NCBI GenBank assembly: GCA_043818095.1
Contig: JBDRGD010000020.1
Location: 1-35,035, forward strand
Origin: JBDRGD01 sp043818095
GTDB taxonomy: Bacteria; Chloroflexota; Dehalococcoidia; Dehalococcoidales; RBG-16-60-22
Reading direction: 5' to 3'
Length of the DNA: 35,035 bases
The translations under genes and the position numbers were made by a program. Positions 15,740 through 23,501 of the stretch are shown in pieces; position 1 is the first letter of the stretch, and every line of letters starts with the position of its first letter. The notes beneath the pieces are model-generated. The model did not search any database and was not told the DNA's origin. It saw only the letters and a list, made by a program, of their open reading frames with translations.

Positions 15740-15949
15740 TCAGCCCTCTTCAATGACGATTTCAAAGGGGCAGCTAATCGCCCCGTAGGGACAGGCCTCT
15801 TCGCAGATGGTGCACCATTCCTCGTCGCTGCAGTCCTTGACGACTACCGCCACGCCGCCATCCAGCTGGATAGCGCCGCATTCACAGACACTAAGACAGA
15901 CACCGCAGCCAGTACATTTTTCCGTGTCTACTACCAGCCACGCCGTCAT
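15740..15949 (-). CDS. Two-cluster [4Fe-4S] ferredoxin-like protein
   Basis: 69 aa. The first binding motif is CTGCGVCLSVCECGAI. The second is spaced unusually: CSDEEWCTICEEACPYGAI, that is Cys-x5-Cys-x2-Cys-x3-Cys-Pro. The ATG at 15949 has GGAGGAGGG about 7 bases upstream, so the longer reading frame is not needed. It is a likely low-potential cytosolic electron carrier, lying about 400 bases from hypE, so it is a candidate partner for the hydrogenase/MetVF system (inference from location). Confidence 0.88.
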   Translation of the reverse strand: MTAWLVVDTEKCTGCGVCLSVCECGAIQLDGGVAVVVKDCSDEEWCTICEEACPYGAISCPFEIVIEEG

Positions 15950-16032
15950 AGCCGGACCCTCCTCCACTTTATTAAAGCACCAACCAACCACATCTTATTC
16001 ACAGCACCCGCTCTCTGTCTGTGACCTTTGTC

Positions 16033-16704
16033 TCAGGCGAGGACACCGGCGATACCCTGCAACAGCTTCAGATCGGTTATCACGATACGGTGTCTCTCCA
16101 GCCGGATGGCTTTATCCGTTTCCAGGGTTTTCAGGGAACGCCCTACCATTTCCCGCGCCGTCCCCGCGATTGCCGCCATCTCCTGCTGGGTAAGCCGCGT
16201 CACCGGGTGCTGGCCGTCGCCCCCGTATTCCAGCAGTATCTTGGCAATCCTGCCGGTAACATTCTTGAAAGAGAGGTCCTCCACCAGCGAGACGAGATGC
16301 GCCACCTTCTCCGAGAGCACCTTGATGATGTTCCCGGCAAACTGCGGGTAGTCCCGGAAGACCGCCTCCAGGTCACTCTTCTTGATGCCGTAAAGCGTCA
16401 CCGGACCCAGCGCTTCCGCGCCGGCAAGATTGGTCTGCCCGCTAAACACGGGCACATCGTTGAAAGTCTCCCCGGGCCGGACCAGCTCGAGAATCTGCTC
16501 TTTGCCCTCGGCGGAGGTCTTGAAGACCTTGACCACGCCGGTGACCACGAAGTACAGTACCTCCGCCGGCTCGCCCTCGAAGAGGATAATCTCGCCCCGC
16601 TCCGCCGTCTTTTCCAGAACGAACCTGGAGACCGCGGCGTTCTCCGCCTCTCCCAGACCGGAGAAATAGGCGGACTTCGCCAGAAAAGCGTTGAGAACTG
16701 CCAT
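16033..16704 (-). CDS. Crp/Fnr-family transcription regulator
   Basis: 223 aa. N-terminal cyclic-nucleotide-binding-type beta barrel (about 12-125, with GEIILFEGEPAEVLYFVVTGVVKV and RPGETFNDVPVFSG), a dimerisation helix and a C-terminal winged HTH (LTQQEMAAIAGTAREMVGRSLKTLE). It lacks an N-terminal cysteine cluster, so it is not a classical oxygen-sensing FNR; the ligand is unknown. The start ATG 16704 gives the family length; the frame upstream runs through the promoter. It has its own promoter with a palindrome at the start of the leader, suggesting autoregulation, and is downstream of the signalling operon on the same strand. Confidence 0.9.
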   Translation of the reverse strand: MAVLNAFLAKSAYFSGLGEAENAAVSRFVLEKTAERGEIILFEGEPAEVLYFVVTGVVKVFKTSAEGKEQILELVRPGETFNDVPVFSGQTNLAGAEALGPVTLYGIKKSDLEAVFRDYPQFAGNIIKVLSEKVAHLVSLVEDLSFKNVTGRIAKILLEYGGDGQHPVTRLTQQEMAAIAGTAREMVGRSLKTLETDKAIRLERHRIVITDLKLLQGIAGVLA

Positions 16705-16718
16705 ACTTTTACACGCTT

Positions 16719-16731
16719 CGGACCGCGTCCG
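16719..16731. promoter_or_regulatory. Palindromic operator candidate in the crp-like leader
   Basis: CGGAC-CGC-GTCCG is a perfect 5-bp inverted repeat just downstream of the predicted start of the Crp/Fnr-family gene. It could be an autoregulatory site or an RNA hairpin. Confidence 0.4.
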
Positions 16732-16738
16732 ATGATAG

Positions 16739-16767
16739 ATTATAGCAATTCCGAGCAGATTCGGCAA
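16739..16767 (-). promoter_or_regulatory. Promoter of the Crp/Fnr-family gene
   Basis: On the minus strand TTGCCG (16767-16762), a 17-base spacer and TATAAT (16744-16739). The leader to ATG 16704 is about 28 bases. Confidence 0.75.
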
Positions 16768-16795
16768 AGTGACGCCGGCAGGCAACCCGCCAGGC

Positions 16796-17494
16796 TTACT
16801 CTTTCGGCTGAAAGAAGTAACCCACGCCCGGCTCGGTGATGACATAGCGCGGCACGTTCGGGTTCGGCTCTATCTTGCGGCGGATATGGGCGATGTAGAT
16901 GCGCACGTAGTCCACGTCGTCGATATACTCCCAGCCCCAGACCTTCTCCAGTATCTGCTGGTGAGTGAGGACCGACCCGGCATTCTCCACCAGCAGGACC
17001 AGCAGGCGGAACTCCCGCGGCGTCAGCTTTATCCGCTCCCCGTTCACCAGTACTTTACGCTCGGTGACGTCCACGGTAAGGTAATCATCCTGAAAGCTGA
17101 TGCGCGCCTTCTTCTCCCGGTAGTCCGGCAGTTCCGCCCGGCGCAACACCGCCCGCACCCTGGCCACCAGCTCACGGTTCCCCACCGGCTTCAGCAGGTA
17201 CTCGTCCGCCCCGTATTCCAGCCCCCGGACGATGTCGTCCTCGGTGCTCCGCTTGCCGGTAATCATGATCACGGGCACGTCGGAGACCTCACGGATGCGG
17301 CTGCACGTCTGCCAGCCGTCCATACCGGGCATCACCACGTCCAGCATGACTATGTCCGGCTTGCGTTCGTACAGGAGACGGAGGGCCTCCTGCCCGCTCC
17401 TTACTGCCAGGACCTCGTAGCCCTTGTCCTGAAGCACCTGCTCCGCCAGGCGGAGAAGGGCGGGCTCGTCATCGGCAATCAGTACTTTTTTCAA
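16796..17494 (-). CDS. OmpR/PhoB-family response regulator
   Basis: 232 aa. The receiver domain (1-120) has the acidic pair ADDE, the phospho-acceptor Asp in DIVMLDVVMPGMDG, the Thr of MITG and the Lys of LLKPV. The C-terminal winged HTH (about 130-232) contains LTPREFRLLVLLVENAG and YIAHIRRKIE. The start appears to be TTG 17494 with a weak purine-rich site upstream. It is the last gene of the six-gene signalling operon and its only obvious DNA-binding output. Confidence 0.93.
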   Translation of the reverse strand: MKKVLIADDEPALLRLAEQVLQDKGYEVLAVRSGQEALRLLYERKPDIVMLDVVMPGMDGWQTCSRIREVSDVPVIMITGKRSTEDDIVRGLEYGADEYLLKPVGNRELVARVRAVLRRAELPDYREKKARISFQDDYLTVDVTERKVLVNGERIKLTPREFRLLVLLVENAGSVLTHQQILEKVWGWEYIDDVDYVRIYIAHIRRKIEPNPNVPRYVITEPGVGYFFQPKE

Positions 17495-17511
17495 CGTTCT
17501 TCACTCTTCCC

Positions 17512-17886
17512 TTATCGACGCCCCCCCAGCATTCCCGCCACCATCAGGGGCAGCTTCCGGGTATCAATCGGCTTGGAAATATAGGAAGTGCAGCCCGCCT
17601 CGAGGAACCTCTCCCGGTCTCCCTTCATGGCGTAGGCCGTCACCGCAATGATGGGCACCTGCCGGAGCTCCGGGTCCTGGCGCAGCCGCCGGGTAACCTC
17701 AAGGCCGCTCATCTCGGGCAACTGTATGTCCATGATAATCAGGTCCGGCCTTTCCCGCTGCGCCGTCTGCAAAGCCTCCGGGCCGTCCCCGGCTTTCACC
17801 AGGGCGTAACCGCCCGACTGGAGAACCATCTCCATGAGGCGCATGTTCTGCGGATTGTCCTCGACAATCAGTATCTTCTTTTTCAG
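17512..17886 (-). CDS. Stand-alone receiver (DivK/CheY-like) with CTG start
   Basis: 124 aa, a single receiver: VEDNPQN, DLIIMDIQLPEMSG (phospho-acceptor Asp), AVTAYAMKGDRERFLEAG and SKPID. The open frame reaches 18006, but that part overlaps the kinase gene and does not look like protein. An AAGGAG site directly after the kinase stop points to CTG at 17886 (reading CTG AAA AAG AAG) as the start; no ATG, GTG or TTG lies at a usable distance. It probably shuttles phosphate between the kinases and the OmpR-type regulator. Confidence 0.85.
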   Translation of the reverse strand: MKKKILIVEDNPQNMRLMEMVLQSGGYALVKAGDGPEALQTAQRERPDLIIMDIQLPEMSGLEVTRRLRQDPELRQVPIIAVTAYAMKGDRERFLEAGCTSYISKPIDTRKLPLMVAGMLGGRR

Positions 17887-17896
17887 CGTCTGCTCC

Positions 17897-19069
17897 TTAC
17901 CCGGATTTTCCCCCGGCTTTCTCCGCCAGCGGCAGCGTGAAGCTGAAGCGGCTGCCCTTACCCTCCTCGCTTTCCAGCCGCATCCGCCCCCCGTGCTTTT
18001 CCACAATCTGCCGGGCGATGGTCAGCCCCAGACCGGTCCCACCCTTCTCCCCTGCCCGGGGGTCATTAAGCTGGCAGAAGGGCTCGAAAATCCTCTCCTG
18101 GTGCGGCACGGGGATGCCGATGCCGTCATCGCTGACGGTGATACGCGCCCATTTTCCCTCCCGCGCCACGCCCACGCTCAGGTTCCCGCCGTCCGGGGTA
18201 AACCGGCTGGCGTTGCTGAGAAGATTAATCAGCACCTGGCGCACCTTGGACTTGTCCGCGTTGACATCGGGCAGGTCAGGCTCGACGGTGACCTTGAAGC
18301 TCTGCCCCTTGAGGGAAAGCATCGTCTTCGTCGTCCGGGACAGGGCGTCCAGTAACCCCTGCAGGGAAAACCTGGTCATGCGCAGTTCCAGCTTGCCGGA
18401 CTCTATCTTGGAGAGGTCGAGGATTTCATTGATCAGGTCCAGCAGGTGGCGGCCGCTGCCCCGGATATCATGAAGGCACTGCTGCTGCGCCCCGTTAATC
18501 CTTCCCGGCACCTCGTCCAGCAGCAGCTCGGCGAAGCCGATGATGACGTTCAGGGGGGTGCGCAGCTCGTGGGACATGTTCGCCAGGAACTCGGACTTCG
18601 CCCGGGTGGCGCGCTGCAGTTCCACGTTAGCAGTATTCAGCAGCTTGTTGGAATGCTGCAGGTCATCGACAAGGCGCTTGTTCTCCCGCAGCAGCCGCTG
18701 GTGTTTCAGGGCGTTCGCCAGGGTTGTTTTCAGTTCGTCGGGATTCACCGGCTTGACGAAATAGGCGTAGGCGCCCTGGTTGACGGCGTCCACCGCCGTT
18801 TCCACGCTGGCATAGCCGGTCATCATGATGACGGGGGCATCCGGGTTGATTTCCTTGGCGATTTCCAGGATTTCCATGCCGCCGATGTCCGGGAGACGGA
18901 TATCCGTAATAATCGCCTGAAAAGAGTTATGCCGCACCAGCTCCTGCGCCGCCGCTCCGGAACCGACGGCAAGCACCCGGTATCCGGCGTCCTCCAGGAT
19001 ACCGCTGAGGGTAGCCCGGGCGCCCGCCTCGTCCTCGACGACGATTATTTTCCCTTCGGCCCGCATCAC
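17897..19069 (-). CDS. Receiver-histidine kinase hybrid protein
   Basis: 390 aa with no membrane segment. The N-terminal receiver (about 6-120) has VVEDE, AIITDIRLPDIGG, MMTGYA and VKPVN. A short helical linker is followed by HisKA with FLANMSHELRTPLNVIIGFAE (the phospho-accepting His in SHELRTP) and HATPase_c with LINLLSNASRFTPDGG, DDGIGIP, GGTGLGLTIA and GSRFSFTLP. The start is GTG 19069 or ATG 19066, overlapping the stop of the tandem-receiver gene. The receiver-first order suggests that it is controlled by phosphorylation from another kinase, plausibly the membrane kinase upstream. Confidence 0.92.
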   Translation of the reverse strand: MMRAEGKIIVVEDEAGARATLSGILEDAGYRVLAVGSGAAAQELVRHNSFQAIITDIRLPDIGGMEILEIAKEINPDAPVIMMTGYASVETAVDAVNQGAYAYFVKPVNPDELKTTLANALKHQRLLRENKRLVDDLQHSNKLLNTANVELQRATRAKSEFLANMSHELRTPLNVIIGFAELLLDEVPGRINGAQQQCLHDIRGSGRHLLDLINEILDLSKIESGKLELRMTRFSLQGLLDALSRTTKTMLSLKGQSFKVTVEPDLPDVNADKSKVRQVLINLLSNASRFTPDGGNLSVGVAREGKWARITVSDDGIGIPVPHQERIFEPFCQLNDPRAGEKGGTGLGLTIARQIVEKHGGRMRLESEEGKGSRFSFTLPLAEKAGGKSG

Positions 19070-19794
19070 TTTTCCCGCACCGCGATGTTTTCCACCAGTT
19101 TAATCACGCTCTCCATCTCAAAGGGCTTGCGGATACAGGTATAGGCGCCCTGGTTGACAGCCCGCTCCATCATCTCCTCCTCGCTGTAGCCGGTCATCAT
19201 GATTACCGCCGCCCGCGGGTCCAGCTTCTTGACCTCTTCAAAGGTCTCCACTCCGTTCATGTCCGGCATGCGCACGTCCAGGAAAATAATGTCGTAATGC
19301 CTTTCCTGGACCATCCTGATGGCTTCACCGCCGTCCGCGGCCGTGGCTACGCGGTAACCGCGGTCCTCCAGCATCACTTTCAGGGTCTCCCGGTCACCGA
19401 ACTGGTCGTCCACCACCAGGATGAGGACATGCTCACTGAGCAGCTCGTCAATGAGGGCGACGATTTTGTTGATGTCGAACGGCTTGTAGACCACGGCATA
19501 GGCGCCCTCCGCCAGGGCTTCTTTTACCAGGTCCTCCACGGAATACGCGGTCATCATGATGACCGCCGCCTCCGGGTCTATTTTCTTCACTTCCCGGAAG
19601 GTCTGCACGCCGTTGATTCCGGGCATCTTGATATCCATGAAAATAACGTCGAAATGCTGCCGTTTCACCGCAGCGATTGCCTGATAGCCGTCCTCCACCG
19701 TGACCACGCCGTGCCCCTTGTCCTCCAGGATGCCGCCCAGCGTCAGGCGGATGCTGCGCAGGTCATCAACGACCAGGATATTCGTTTTAGCCAT
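19066..19794 (-). CDS. Tandem double-receiver protein
   Basis: 242 aa made of two complete receiver domains and nothing else. Receiver 1 (about 1-118): VVDDLRS, DVIFMDIKMPGING, MMTAYS, YKPFD. Receiver 2 (about 125-242): VVDDQFG, DIIFLDVRMPDMNG, MMTGYS, RKPFE. The two are similar enough to suggest internal duplication. Both retain the phospho-acceptor Asp, the Thr and the Lys. The ATG at 19794 has GGAGGAG upstream and overlaps the kinase stop by 8 bases. It probably acts as a phosphate relay or sink. Confidence 0.93.
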   Translation of the reverse strand: MAKTNILVVDDLRSIRLTLGGILEDKGHGVVTVEDGYQAIAAVKRQHFDVIFMDIKMPGINGVQTFREVKKIDPEAAVIMMTAYSVEDLVKEALAEGAYAVVYKPFDINKIVALIDELLSEHVLILVVDDQFGDRETLKVMLEDRGYRVATAADGGEAIRMVQERHYDIIFLDVRMPDMNGVETFEEVKKLDPRAAVIMMTGYSEEEMMERAVNQGAYTCIRKPFEMESVIKLVENIAVREK

Positions 19795-21259
19795 GATGCT
19801 CCTCCGGCACGGCGACGCCGGCGGCCGCCTTGACGGGCAGCCTCACGGTAAACGTCGTCCCCTTGCCCGCCTGGCTGGTCGCCGAAATCTGCCCGTTGTG
19901 CCTTTCGATGATGGACCGGCAGACGGCAAGCCCCAGGCCGATGCCCTTCGCCCGGGTGGTGAAGAGGGGGTCGAAGATTCTCGGCAGGACATCCCCGGGG
20001 ACGCCGCCGCCGGTATCGCTGACTTTCAACTCGAGGAAACCGTCGGCCATTCCCGCCGCGATGGTGATGCCGCCGCCCTCGGGCATCGCCTGGACGGCGT
20101 TGGTCAGGATATTCACCAGCACCTGGCGCATCTGGTCGGTATCCACCTCTATCTCCGGGAGCTGCTCCGGCAGCTTCTTCACCAGGAGGACGTTATCCGG
20201 GAGGGTGACATGGGCTAAAGCATCCGCCACTATTTTCTCGACGCGCGCCGGAGAGGTCGCCGGTTTTCCCACGCGGGAAAAGCTCAGCAGGTCGTTGATA
20301 ATTTTGTTGGAGGCGCTTATCTCGTCGTCGACGATCTCCAGGAACTCCATGACCCGCGGTTCCTGCCGGGCGACGTCGCTTTTCGCCAGCTTTCCCCGGA
20401 TGTAATATACCGCGTTCTTGATGGCCCCCAGCGGGTTCCTCAGCTCGTGCCCCACACCCCCCGCCAGCTGCCCGATTGCCACCAGCTTCTCCGAGCGCAC
20501 CATTTGCTCCTGGGCGGTGCGCAGTTCCTCGTTGGCTGCTTCCAGCTCCTCGTTGCTGGCGCGCAGTTCTTCCTCGGTAGCCCTTAGTTCCTCGTTGGCG
20601 GACTCCAGTTCCTCGTTGGAGACGCGCAGTTCTTCCTCGCTGGCTTGCAGCTTCTCATTGGCGGTTTCCAGTTCCCCGGCATAGAGCCGCGTCTCCTGCA
20701 AAGACCGCTGCAGCCGGCTGGCGGCGAACCAGCTCAGAAAGGCAATAAGGTAGTAAAAAACCGCCCATATCGCCAGGAAAAGCGGCACCGGGGTGCCCGA
20801 CACCGGCGGGATTACCGGGGTGACAAACCCGGCACTCTCCACCGGTATCATCGCCAGGTAACAGATGACCGCCAGGGTCGCCACCAGGAAGCCGTTGCTG
20901 ATGCCAATGACGATGCTGCTGACGATAACGGGAAACAGGTAGAGAATCGCCAGGGGACCGGTCACCCCCCCGACCAGCAGCGTTATCACCGGGACCATCA
21001 GCAGGAAACCGTAGACAAAAAGATAGGCGGCGAACCGCGACTTCCCGATACCGTTCAGCCAGTAAGACGCCAGGCTGATGAAAACTATTGTTCCGGCCAG
21101 CCCCGTAAACGGGACAATGGGGTACGACCTGCTGACAAGCCAGAGAGCCAGGACTATCACATATGCGGTGACGACCGCGGTGACCAGACCCAGGGAAAGG
21201 GTCTTGAGGGCTTCTTTCCTCCTTACCGGGTCATCCTGAAACAATGCCGCGGTCTGCAT
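19787..21259 (-). CDS. Membrane histidine kinase with NEEL heptad coiled coil
   Basis: 490 aa. About six hydrophobic segments fill residues 20-200, a membrane sensor without a large external loop. A long, highly regular coiled coil follows (about 215-280) made of repeated NEELExANEELRxxEEEL units. Then comes HisKA with GGVGHELRNPLGAIKNAVYY and HATPase_c with ILTNAVQAMPEGGGI, DTGGGVP and KGIGLGLAVCRSI. This coiled coil closely resembles the one in CheB-CheR fusion kinases, and the next gene upstream encodes a CheR-like methyltransferase. ATG 21259 has AAGGAGGG upstream; the longer frame start overlaps cheR. Confidence 0.92.
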   Translation of the reverse strand: MQTAALFQDDPVRRKEALKTLSLGLVTAVVTAYVIVLALWLVSRSYPIVPFTGLAGTIVFISLASYWLNGIGKSRFAAYLFVYGFLLMVPVITLLVGGVTGPLAILYLFPVIVSSIVIGISNGFLVATLAVICYLAMIPVESAGFVTPVIPPVSGTPVPLFLAIWAVFYYLIAFLSWFAASRLQRSLQETRLYAGELETANEKLQASEEELRVSNEELESANEELRATEEELRASNEELEAANEELRTAQEQMVRSEKLVAIGQLAGGVGHELRNPLGAIKNAVYYIRGKLAKSDVARQEPRVMEFLEIVDDEISASNKIINDLLSFSRVGKPATSPARVEKIVADALAHVTLPDNVLLVKKLPEQLPEIEVDTDQMRQVLVNILTNAVQAMPEGGGITIAAGMADGFLELKVSDTGGGVPGDVLPRIFDPLFTTRAKGIGLGLAVCRSIIERHNGQISATSQAGKGTTFTVRLPVKAAAGVAVPEEHHG

Positions 21260-21272
21260 ATTACGGCCCTCC

Positions 21273-22127
21273 TTAATCCGGGGAATCATCCGTGATTCGG
21301 CGATATATCGTGGCAGCGTCGTCGGCACGCCGCATGGTCCGCTGCAGTCCGGCGGGCAGTGACTCCATCTCCCCCAGCACCAGATAGCCCGGGTCCGCCA
21401 GCGTCCCGGTAAGTCTCCGCAGCACCCGCTCCTGCAGCGGGCGTTGCCAGTAAATGAGGACGTTGCAGCAGAAAATACAATCGATATCCCGGAATGGGGG
21501 CGGCTCCGGCGCGGTGAGGTCAAAGCGGGCGAAACGCACCATCCGCCGGATGCTTCCGGTTACCTGATAGCCCCGCTCCGTGCGCTCGAAGTAGCGGGAC
21601 ACCAGCCCCGGGGCTAAATTCTGAAGGTCTGCGGCGGGATAAACCGCCGCCTCCCCGTCCGCCAGTGCCCGCGGACAGATGTCCGTGGCGTGCACCGTGA
21701 TGTGGAAAGCGTGCTGTTCCTCCCCGAGGGCCTCCGCCAGCATGATGGCGATGGAGTAAGGCTCTTCCCCGCGGGCGCAGGCCGCGCTCCAGAACCTGAT
21801 TTCCTTTTCCCCGCCCTGCCGTTTCGCCCGGATAATCGCGGGCAGCACCCGGTCCGCGACCTGTTGAAACATGATGGGGCTGCGCAGAAAACCGCTGACC
21901 TTGATGGTGAGGGTATCCAGGAGCTTTTCGTACTCGCCGGGGCAGGCGTCCAGAAAGCGCAGGTATTCGGCATAGTCCCGGACGCCAAGGGTGTGCAACC
22001 GCCTCTCCAGGCGGCGGTTTACCGTTCCCGTCTTGTATTCCCGGAAATCGTAACCCCCCTCCCGGTAGAGTTTCTCCAGCACGGAGGAGAGCAGTAATTC
22101 CCTTTCCCCGACAAACTGGCCCGTCAT
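21273..22127 (-). CDS. CheR-like protein-glutamate methyltransferase
   Basis: 284 aa. An N-terminal helical CheR domain (LLLSSVLEKLYREGGYDFREYKTGTVNRRL) precedes a SAM-binding domain with RFWSAACARGEEPYSIAI, HATDI and DCIFCCNVLIYW, all typical of CheR. No chemoreceptor, CheA, CheW or CheB gene is present, so it is not classical chemotaxis; it probably modifies a protein in this signalling operon. I chose ATG 22127 because the upstream TTG 22166 lies inside the -10 box of the promoter. It is the first gene of the six-gene operon running to 16796. Confidence 0.92.
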   Translation of the reverse strand: MTGQFVGERELLLSSVLEKLYREGGYDFREYKTGTVNRRLERRLHTLGVRDYAEYLRFLDACPGEYEKLLDTLTIKVSGFLRSPIMFQQVADRVLPAIIRAKRQGGEKEIRFWSAACARGEEPYSIAIMLAEALGEEQHAFHITVHATDICPRALADGEAAVYPAADLQNLAPGLVSRYFERTERGYQVTGSIRRMVRFARFDLTAPEPPPFRDIDCIFCCNVLIYWQRPLQERVLRRLTGTLADPGYLVLGEMESLPAGLQRTMRRADDAATIYRRITDDSPD

Positions 22128-22132
22128 TATCG

Positions 22133-22167
22133 ATTGCCTAATGGCATATTTATTGCCTATTGGCAAT
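22133..22167. promoter_or_regulatory. Paired palindromic operator candidates of the cheR operon
   Basis: 22152-22167 is a perfect inverted repeat, ATTGCC-TATT-GGCAAT. 22133-22147 is a near copy, ATTGCC-TAA-TGGCAT. They are offset by 19 bases, about two helical turns, and overlap the predicted start site and leader. This is the arrangement expected for a dimeric repressor. Related half sites occur at 24852-24862 and 25233-25268. Confidence 0.6.
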
Positions 22168-22194
22168 CATAATACACTTAAAATCAAATGTCAA
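22166..22194 (-). promoter_or_regulatory. Promoter of the cheR signalling operon
   Basis: On the minus strand consensus TTGACA (22194-22189), a 17-base spacer and TATGAT (22171-22166). The predicted start is near 22159, giving about a 32-base leader to ATG 22127. Confidence 0.78.
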
Positions 22195-22240
22195 CTGGCA
22201 TCTTTACTGTTTTTTATTACCTCCGGTATTATTGCCGCTT

Positions 22241-22313
22241 GTCATTGCGAGCGCAGCGAAGCAATCTCGGTTATCTGAGATTGCCACTGGGGCTAGCGCC
22301 CCATCGCAATGAC
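22241..22313. repeat. Dispersed palindromic repeat, copy 1
   Basis: The ends GTCATTGCGA and TCGCAATGAC are exact inverted repeats. Inside are CAATCTC/GAGATTG and GGGGC/GCCCC stems, so the unit folds as one long imperfect hairpin. A related unit lies at 24727-24798. Confidence 0.75.
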
Positions 22314-22332
22314 CGGAATACCCGGACCAACT

Positions 22333-22551
22333 TCAAAACCGTAAGCGCTTTTTCCGCGCCAGGGTTCTCTCCAGGAGGAGAATACCGACGTCCCGCCGCA
22401 GGAAACGCCTCTCCCCCCGCGGCCCGATACGGTAGGCTTTCAGCTTCCCTTCGTGGTGCCATCGCCGCACGGTGCCGGTGCTCACCGCTAAAATCCCCGC
22501 CACCTCGCCCGTCGTCAGCAGATTACGGATATCCTCTTCCGGACCGCTCAA
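22333..22551 (-). CDS. Small MerR/excisionase-type helix-turn-helix protein
   Basis: 72 aa. The core LLTTGEVAGILAVSTGTVRRWHHEGKLKAYRIGPRGERRFLRRDV is a winged HTH of the HTH_17/BldC type, with a basic tail. The start is TTG 22551 with AAGGAGGAA close upstream. It has no effector domain, so it is a DNA-binding miniregulator. It stands next to the cheR promoter and its paired operators, making it one candidate for binding there (inference). It could equally be a leftover excisionase. Confidence 0.82.
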   Translation of the reverse strand: MSGPEEDIRNLLTTGEVAGILAVSTGTVRRWHHEGKLKAYRIGPRGERRFLRRDVGILLLERTLARKKRLRF

Positions 22552-22682
22552 CCGTTCCTCCTTTTTGCCCTCTCCCGCTATCTTAACCCCCCGGGGATTA
22601 ATAACTCATAAAAGAGAGATAAAGAAAGCATTAAAACCGGCGCCCGTTAATCTCCGAATTGCAGTTTCCCGGTGGCTGGCGC

Positions 22683-22688
22683 TATAAT
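22683..22688 (+). promoter_or_regulatory. -10 box of the 22717 gene
   Basis: TATAAT, with only the TTG of a -35 box at 22659-22661 (18-base spacer). The predicted leader to GTG 22717 is about 22 bases and contains the GGAGG ribosome site. Confidence 0.5.
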
Positions 22689-22716
22689 ATGAGCGCCGCT
22701 GAATTATGGAGGAACC

Positions 22717-23493
22717 GTGAGCCGTTTCATTACCGCACTAAAAAAAGCCGCCGGTACCGCCCCGTCACCCATGGGCTTTCACCGGACCGTCCCCGCTGCC
22801 CGGCCGCGCATGCTGCTGGTGGCCGCCGTCGCCGGGGCAGGTGACGCTGCCGCCAGAGCCATCACCGGGAACGCCGATGCCGTCCTCTTTCCCTCGCTGA
22901 AGTCAAGCCCCGCCGGGAAGGCTTCCGCCCGCAGTAAAAAGGCGGAGGCGGACACACCGTGGGGAGTGATGCTTGCGGAAGCCGGGAAAACCGCGTTCAA
23001 AGGTATCGGCGGGAGCGATTGCGACTTCGTGGTCTTTCCGCCGGAAACCGATTTCGCCCCCGTGACCGCGCTGGAGGACATCGGCAGGATTATCCGGATT
23101 GACCCCTCGCTGGAGGAAGGGCTGGTAAGAGCCCTCAACCGGCTGCCGGTGGACGCGGTCGTCATCGCCGCTTCCGGGAAAGAATTCACCTGGCAGCAGC
23201 TGATGCGATGGCAACGGATTACCGGCCTGCTCACCAAACCCGTGCTCCTTACGGTGCCCCCTGACGTCAGCCGCGAGGTCCTGCAGGCCCTCTGGGACAG
23301 CGGCATCGACGGCGCGGTGGTCGAGGTGGGCGCAGCCTCCGCCGACCGCTTAAAAGCGCTGAAAGAGACCATCGCGGACCTGTCCCCGCGCTCTCCGCGG
23401 GATAAAAGGGAAGCCCTGCTGCCCTACCCCCGGGAAAAGACGGAAGTCTCACGGGAAAGCGAAGAGGAAGAAGAACCGGAAGAAGACGAATAG
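22717..23493 (+). CDS. Unrecognised protein with acidic tail
   Basis: 258 aa. I do not recognise the family. The middle alternates short hydrophobic strands and helices in a TIM-barrel-like rhythm: MLLVAAV, NADAVLF, DCDFVVF, VDAVVIAASG, KPVLLTVP, IDGAVVEVG. This would fit a barrel-type fold, but no catalytic motif is visible. The last 20 residues are almost all Glu/Asp. The GTG start at 22717 has GGAGG 4 bases upstream. It is convergent with guaB3, 8 bases between the stops. Codon use matches the neighbours, so it looks like a native gene. Confidence 0.7.
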   Translation: MSRFITALKKAAGTAPSPMGFHRTVPAARPRMLLVAAVAGAGDAAARAITGNADAVLFPSLKSSPAGKASARSKKAEADTPWGVMLAEAGKTAFKGIGGSDCDFVVFPPETDFAPVTALEDIGRIIRIDPSLEEGLVRALNRLPVDAVVIAASGKEFTWQQLMRWQRITGLLTKPVLLTVPPDVSREVLQALWDSGIDGAVVEVGAASADRLKALKETIADLSPRSPRDKREALLPYPREKTEVSRESEEEEEPEEDE

Positions 23494-23501
23494 CCCGGCG
23501 G

